Part shown: positions 32,813 through 37,189 of the stretch, piece after piece | Position numbering within the stretch: position 1 is the stretch's first letter | Layout of the letters: each line of letters begins with the position of its first letter | Assembly (NCBI GenBank): GCA_947624475.1 | Contig: CANQKK010000001.1 | Coordinates: 1-37,189 of the forward strand | Length of the DNA stretch: 37,189 bases | Source: an uncultured Bacilli bacterium | Lineage (GTDB): Bacteria > Bacillota_I > Bacilli_A > RF39 > UBA660 | Reading direction: 5' to 3' | Notes under the pieces: generated by a model | The model's database searches: none | What the model was told of the DNA's origin: nothing | The model's input: the letters and a program-made list of their open reading frames with translations, nothing else | Translations under genes and position numbers: made by a program

Positions 32813-32839
32813 GAATATCTGCGAATATTCTGATATAAT
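32813..32839 (+). promoter_or_regulatory. Upstream promoter with inverted repeat, for nucleotidyltransferase
   Basis: An extended -10 TGATATAAT (ending 32839) is preceded by GAATAT (32813-32818) and ATATTC (32825-32830). The repeat could be an operator for this divergent region between the HIT and nucleotidyltransferase genes. Confidence 0.45.
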
Positions 32840-32872
32840 TGTGTGATTTTTTTATTATTTTTATGCAAACTA

Positions 32873-32901
32873 TTAACTTTTTTTGTTTTATTTGATATAA
32901 T
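32873..32901 (+). promoter_or_regulatory. Promoter of the nucleotidyltransferase gene
   Basis: TTAACT (32873-32878), 17-base spacer, TATAAT (32896-32901), with TGA before the -10. Confidence 0.7.
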
Positions 32902-32952
32902 TTATCTAACAAATTGGTTTCATTAAATTTTTATTTGTTGGAAAGGAGTATT

Positions 32953-33867
32953 ATGAAAAAAAATATTACTTTAGTTGTACTAGCGGCTGGAATGGGCAGT
33001 AGATTTGGAGGTTTAAAACAGATAGAGCCTGTTGGACCTAACGGAGAATTTATAATTGATTACTCAGTTTATGATGCTGTAAATGCCGGATTTAATAAGA
33101 TTATTTTTATTATAAAAAAAGAAAATTATGAAATATTTAAAGAAACTATTGGAAAAAGAGTTGAACCACATATAAAGGTAGAATATGTTTTTCAAGAAAA
33201 TAATAATATTCCTCTCGGATATGAACTTCCAAAGGACAGAGTTAAACCGTTGGGAACAGCTCATGCTTTACTTTGTCTCAAAGAATATGTGCATGAACCT
33301 TTTGCAATGATTAATGCTGATGATTTTTATGGGAAAAATTCTTTTGAATTGGCATATGATTTTTTATCTAATTTGGATAACGAGAGTAATAATTATGGAA
33401 TGGTATGTTACAAGGCTGGTAACACTCTTACAGAAAATGGAGCAGTTAAAAGGGGAATTTGTGAAAGCAATAATAATGGATATTTGAGTAAAGTTATAGA
33501 AAGTTTAGTAAAAACTGATGGTGATAAGATTATTGCTACTCCTCTCGATGGTGGTAGTTCTTTTGAGGTTTCTGAAAATACATTAGTAAATATGAATTTT
33601 CTTCTATTTACTCCGACATTGTTTAAACATTTGGAAGAATTATTTATATTGTTTTTTGTGAAAAATAAAGATAATTTACTTACTTCAGAGTTTTTAATAC
33701 CAACTGCTTTGGATAGCCTTATAAAAGACAATAAAGTTACAACAATGGTTATTATGAGTCCTGATAATTGGTATGGTGTTACTTATAAAGAAGATTTGAT
33801 AAATGTAAAAGATTCTATTACTAGATTGATAAATGAAGGAAAGTACAACTATAATTTGTGGGGTTAA
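32953..33867 (+). CDS. Sugar-nucleotide-type nucleotidyltransferase
   Basis: A 304-residue GT-A-fold nucleotidyltransferase. The nucleotide-binding loop reads VVLAAGMGSRFGGLKQ (about residues 8-23), and the later metal-binding strand reads MINADDFYG. This is the NTP_transferase family that makes NDP-sugars from sugar-1-phosphates; the precise sugar cannot be told. The start is the ATG at 32953 behind AAAGGAG; a GTG/ATG further up is not needed. It is monocistronic with two candidate promoters. No sugar-biosynthesis genes lie nearby, so the pathway is open. Confidence 0.88.
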   Translation: MKKNITLVVLAAGMGSRFGGLKQIEPVGPNGEFIIDYSVYDAVNAGFNKIIFIIKKENYEIFKETIGKRVEPHIKVEYVFQENNNIPLGYELPKDRVKPLGTAHALLCLKEYVHEPFAMINADDFYGKNSFELAYDFLSNLDNESNNYGMVCYKAGNTLTENGAVKRGICESNNNGYLSKVIESLVKTDGDKIIATPLDGGSSFEVSENTLVNMNFLLFTPTLFKHLEELFILFFVKNKDNLLTSEFLIPTALDSLIKDNKVTTMVIMSPDNWYGVTYKEDLINVKDSITRLINEGKYNYNLWG

Positions 33868-33899
33868 TTGTGTTAAATTATGTTATTTACATATTTCTA

Positions 33900-33928
33900 T
33901 TTAATTTTTAGTTTTAATTTGATATACT
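33900..33928 (+). promoter_or_regulatory. Promoter of hpf
   Basis: TTTAAT (33900-33905), 17-base spacer, TATACT (33923-33928) with an extended TGA. AGGAGGG follows before the ATG. Confidence 0.6.
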
Positions 33929-33952
33929 TAGTGTATAGGAGGGATAGTTAAA

Positions 33953-34480
33953 ATGAAATACAATATTAGAGGGGATAAAATGGTGGTTACTGAGGCAATT
34001 AAAAATTATACTGAAGAAAAATTAAATAGGCTAGAGAAATATTTTAAAGACAGTGATATAACCGCTAATGTTCTAACTAAAGTCAGAGGCAATGCTCAAA
34101 TAGTGGAGGTTACAATTCCTACTAATAAATTTATTTTGCGTAGTGAAGAGGAAAATGAAGATTTGTATGCTGCAATAGATTTAGTTACCGATAAATTAGA
34201 AAGACAGATTAGAAAAAATAAAACGAGATTAAATAGAAATATTAAGGATAATATTAAGGATTTTAATTTTGACTTTATAAATGAAAAAGATGACAACGAG
34301 GAAGAAAAAATAGTCAGAAGAAAAAATATTGAAATGAAACCAATGGATGAAGAAGAGGCTATTTTGGAAATGGAACTTCTTGGACACTCTTTCTTTGTTT
34401 ATAAAGATATGGATACAAATAAGGTTTGCGTTCTTTATAAGAGAAAAGACGGAAATTATGGTTTAATTGAAGCTAAATAA
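33953..34480 (+). CDS. hpf: Ribosome hibernation promoting factor, long form
   Basis: A 175-residue protein. The N-terminal domain (1-100; MKYNIRGDKMVVTEAIKNYTEEKLNRLEKYF) is the HPF/RaiA fold that sits in the 30S decoding region. A charged linker follows, then the C-terminal dimerization domain (about 118-175; RRKNIEMKPMDEEEAILEMELLGHSFFVY), which makes 100S ribosome dimers in long-form HPF of Bacillota. Expression usually rises in stationary phase. AGGAGGG precedes the ATG. The hpf-secA order is conserved in many Bacillota, as here. Confidence 0.96.
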   Translation: MKYNIRGDKMVVTEAIKNYTEEKLNRLEKYFKDSDITANVLTKVRGNAQIVEVTIPTNKFILRSEEENEDLYAAIDLVTDKLERQIRKNKTRLNRNIKDNIKDFNFDFINEKDDNEEEKIVRRKNIEMKPMDEEEAILEMELLGHSFFVYKDMDTNKVCVLYKRKDGNYGLIEAK

Positions 34481-34495
34481 AACTTGGAAAATTAC

Positions 34496-34522
34496 CCAGT
34501 AACAAAGGTTACTGGTTTTTTT
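34496..34522 (+). terminator. Terminator after hpf
   Basis: CCAGTAAC (34496-34503), AAAG loop, GTTACTGG (34508-34515), then seven Ts. Confidence 0.95.
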
Positions 34523-34534
34523 AGCATAATTTTA

Positions 34535-34720
34535 AAATTATGGTAACTATTCTGACTATCAATATTAAAAAAAGTAAACTTCCAATAAATAAAGGGATTT
34601 ATGATTTTCCTATATAGAAATTAAAAAAATTATAAATATGTATTTTTCTTTTAAAATAAAGGAAAAATCAAAATTATATTAATTTTGTGTTATCTAGAGT
34701 CTGAATAGTTACAAATTATG
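34535..34720. mobile_element. MITE-like inverted-repeat element between hpf and secA
   Basis: A 170-base core (34543-34712) is bounded by inverted ends GTAACTATTCTGACT and AGTCTGAATAGTTAC (14 of 15 matches). It is flanked by the direct repeat AAATTATG (34535-34542 and 34713-34720), which looks like an 8-base target duplication. The inside has no gene and is AT-rich. A copy of GTAACTATT also follows the right repeat (34721-34729), so the right end could also form a hairpin. An alternative reading is a regulatory attenuator for secA. Confidence 0.5.
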
Positions 34721-34801
34721 GTAACTATTTTTAGCTTTTGTTAGTGTTTTACTAGTTTTTTTTATTAAAATATAGTAAAATACTATGTAGGAGATGATTT
34801 G

Positions 34802-37189
34802 ATGCTTAAAGTATTTAAAAAAATGTTTGATACCGAATACAAAGAATTGAATAGATTTAAAAATATCGCTGATAAAATAGATGAATTAGATAGTGAATTT
34901 AGTAAACTAAGTGATAAAAAACTAGCTAGTTACACCGATAAATTTAAAAAGAGATTAGAAGAAGGAGAAACGCTAGAGGATATTCTTGTTGAGGCTTTTG
35001 CTGTAGCAAGGGAAGCAGCTTATAGATGTACTGGTATGAAGCCTTTTTATTGCCAGTTATTGGGTGGCCTTGCTATTCATTATGGAAATATAGCAGAGAT
35101 GAAAACTGGTGAAGGTAAAACTTTGACTTGTACTCTTCCAGCATATTTGAACGCTCTTACAGGAGAGGGAGTACATATTGTTACTGTAAATGAATTTCTT
35201 TCTACTAGAGATTCGGAATGGATGGGAAGTATTTTTAGATTTTTAGGATTGACTGTGGGGCTTAATCTTAGGGAACTTTCTCCTAAGGAGAAAAGAGAAG
35301 CATATAACTGTGATATTTTATATAGTACTAATAATGAACTTGGCTTTGATTATCTTAGGGATAATATGGTTACCAAAAGGGAAAATAGAGTTCAAAGACC
35401 ACTTAATTTCTGTATTGTCGATGAAGTTGACTCGATATTAATCGATGAGGCAAGAACTCCTCTCATTATATCTGGCGGGGTTATGCAATCTGCTAATTTG
35501 TATATTGATGCCGACAGATTTGTAAAAGGATTAACTGAAAATGAAGATTATATAATGGACGAGAAAACAAAGGCCGTTAGTCTTACTGATGAAGGTAGTA
35601 GAAAAGCTGAAGAGAAATTTCATTTGGATAATTTATATGATATTTCGAATACAGCATTAGTGCATCATATTAATCAGTCTCTTAAGGCTAATTATGCGAT
35701 GAGTAGAGATATTGACTATGTCGTACAAGATGGAGAAGTTATAATAGTAGATCAGTTTACTGGTAGACTTATGAAAGGAAGAGCTTTTTCAGAGGGCTTA
35801 CATCAAGCTATTGAAGCGAAAGAAGGAGTTAAAATTCAACAAGAGACAAAGACGCTTGCTACTATTACTTTCCAGAATTACTTTAGAATGTATAAAAAAC
35901 TTTCTGGTATGACTGGTACGGCTAAAACTGAGGAAGAGGAATTTAGAAATATATATAATATGTTTGTTATTCAAATTCCTACTAATAAACCTGTAATAAG
36001 AGAGGATGCAACAGATTTATTGTATCCTGATAAGAAAGGTAAATATTCCGCTATTGTAAAGGAAATAGAGAGAAGACATAACGAAGGGCAACCTGTCCTT
36101 GTTGGTACTATAGCTATTGAAACATCGGAACTTATAAGTAAAATGCTCCTTAAGAAGAAGATACCTCACGAAGTGTTAAATGCTAAAAACCATGCCCGGG
36201 AAGCAGAAATTATTGCTCATGCTGGTGAAAGAGGTGCTGTTACCATAGCAACTAATATGGCTGGTCGTGGTACTGATATTAAACTTGGTGAAGGTGTAAA
36301 AGAATTGGGCGGTCTATGTGTTATTGGTACAGAAAGACATGAATCAAGAAGAATAGATAATCAGCTTAGAGGTCGTTCCGGTAGACAGGGAGATCCTGGA
36401 TATACGCAATTTTATGTTTCTTTTGAAGATGAATTAATGGTAAGATTTGGCTCTGATAAGTATAGAGGAATGCTTGCTAATCTAGGATTTACTGGTGAGC
36501 AGGCTATTCAAAATAAGATATTTTCTAAAACAGTGGAATCTGCTCAAACTAAGGTTGAAGGTAATAATTTTGATATAAGAAAACAACTTCTTAACTATGA
36601 TGATGTTATGAGTAATCAAAGAGAAATTATCTATGGTAAAAGAAATGAAATACTTGATAATGAATCTATCCATGATACTATTTTAAATAGCTTTAAGAAC
36701 TATATAAGTGATATCGTTAATTCTCATTTGATAGAAAGTAATAAGTTAAGAGAAAATGATTATAGTGAAATACTTGAAGCAAGTAATGAAAATTTACTTA
36801 AAAAATATCGTATTAATTTGTCGGAAATTAATGGTAAATCTGCCGAAGAGGTTATAGATACTATATATGATAATGCTATAAAGGATTACGATGAAAAATT
36901 TGTTGATATTCCAGAAGAAATTAGAAATGAATTTGAAAAAGTTATTTCACTTAGAGTTTTAGATAATCACTGGATGGAACATATTAGTACAATGAGCCAT
37001 TTAAGGGATGGTATTGGTCTTAGAGGATATGCTAATACTAGCCCACTTCAGGCTTATACAATGGAAGGTTATCAGCTATTTGATGATATGCTTGCTAGAA
37101 TTAATAAAGATATCAGTATCTATTTACTAAAAGCCGAAATTAGGCAAAATATGGAAAGAAAACAAGTGGTAAAAAATACTGTTACTAAT
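34802..37189 (+). CDS. secA: SecA preprotein translocase ATPase (3' end outside window)
   Basis: 796 codons are present with no stop, so only the last part is missing. SecA is the motor that drives proteins through SecYEG. Walker A MKTGEGKT is at 100-107. The DEAD-like region reads VDEVDSILIDEARTPLIISG, and TNMAGRGTDIKL, RQGDPG and HWMEHI are all hallmarks. The protein ends at the edge after AEIRQNMERKQVVKNTVTN, close to the usual C-terminus. The start ATG at 34802 follows TAGGAGATG; a TTG one codon upstream is possible. A MITE-like element lies in front, and a weak TAAAAT -10 is near 34776. Confidence 0.97.
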   Translation, partial: MLKVFKKMFDTEYKELNRFKNIADKIDELDSEFSKLSDKKLASYTDKFKKRLEEGETLEDILVEAFAVAREAAYRCTGMKPFYCQLLGGLAIHYGNIAEMKTGEGKTLTCTLPAYLNALTGEGVHIVTVNEFLSTRDSEWMGSIFRFLGLTVGLNLRELSPKEKREAYNCDILYSTNNELGFDYLRDNMVTKRENRVQRPLNFCIVDEVDSILIDEARTPLIISGGVMQSANLYIDADRFVKGLTENEDYIMDEKTKAVSLTDEGSRKAEEKFHLDNLYDISNTALVHHINQSLKANYAMSRDIDYVVQDGEVIIVDQFTGRLMKGRAFSEGLHQAIEAKEGVKIQQETKTLATITFQNYFRMYKKLSGMTGTAKTEEEEFRNIYNMFVIQIPTNKPVIREDATDLLYPDKKGKYSAIVKEIERRHNEGQPVLVGTIAIETSELISKMLLKKKIPHEVLNAKNHAREAEIIAHAGERGAVTIATNMAGRGTDIKLGEGVKELGGLCVIGTERHESRRIDNQLRGRSGRQGDPGYTQFYVSFEDELMVRFGSDKYRGMLANLGFTGEQAIQNKIFSKTVESAQTKVEGNNFDIRKQLLNYDDVMSNQREIIYGKRNEILDNESIHDTILNSFKNYISDIVNSHLIESNKLRENDYSEILEASNENLLKKYRINLSEINGKSAEEVIDTIYDNAIKDYDEKFVDIPEEIRNEFEKVISLRVLDNHWMEHISTMSHLRDGIGLRGYANTSPLQAYTMEGYQLFDDMLARINKDISIYLLKAEIRQNMERKQVVKNTVTN

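Noticed and set aside
1..37189. CRISPR array, tRNA or rRNA genes, full transposase
   Set aside because: No spaced repeats, no tRNA cloverleaf-like sequence and no transposase motif were seen.

Overview
The window is about 37 kb of strongly AT-rich chromosome from a low-GC Bacillota. The gene content (MnmE/MnmG, Jag, YidC, RnpA, L34, Soj/ParA-ParB, DnaB/DnaI helicase loaders, the B. subtilis-type DnaE, YjcZ peptides, long-form HPF) points to the Bacilli/Erysipelotrichia/RF39 side near the Mollicutes. This placement is inference. TGA and TAA both end genes at sensible places, so the code looks standard. The big cohesin/dockerin/M26-like surface protein suggests a host-associated, probably gut, bacterium.

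Layout. (1) 1-4430, minus strand: the classical replication-origin cluster rpmH-rnpA-yidC-jag-mnmE-mnmG, led by a consensus promoter, with a class-A beta-lactamase-fold gene between mnmE and mnmG. (2) 4431-6410, plus strand: an AT-rich spacer where dnaA would often sit. It contains a compact structured RNA candidate and then parA-parB. No dnaA is present and I found no DnaA-box cluster. (3) 6561-7627: csp and a CPBP membrane protease. (4) 7674-13854: a replication operon dnaB-dnaI-(small membrane protein)-dnaE-gmk behind a good promoter. (5) 13939-15162: a decayed sigma-factor remnant and a degenerate HD-domain protein. (6) 15184-19229: valS, TM2 and DUF2752 membrane proteins, and a DUF421 protein. 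(7) 19322-26809: a giant surface M26-type zinc metalloprotease gene split by one frameshift. (8) 27280-30742: a cell-wall deacetylase, rmuC, a small membrane protein and a DUF3603-like protein. (9) 30776-32754: PrsA-type foldase on minus, two YjcZ-type peptides on plus, and a HIT gene on minus carrying an in-frame stop. (10) 32953-37189: a sugar nucleotidyltransferase, hpf, a MITE-like element and the 5' part of secA (cut by the window edge).

How the parts work together: the left half joins tRNA modification, protein-membrane insertion, chromosome segregation and helicase loading with polymerase supply. The right half is envelope biology (surface protease, deacetylase, PrsA, SecA). Four genes in this short window look broken or suspiciously interrupted: the sigma remnant, the M26 protease, HIT and possibly the beta-lactamase-fold gene. 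This means either recent gene decay or base errors in the assembly.

Most interesting for follow-up: the candidate structured RNA at 4541-4668, which has two hairpins with mutually complementary CCYUAGG loops, a possible pseudoknot and a terminator-like stem, directly in front of parA; the split cohesin/dockerin metalloprotease; and the MITE-like element between hpf and secA.
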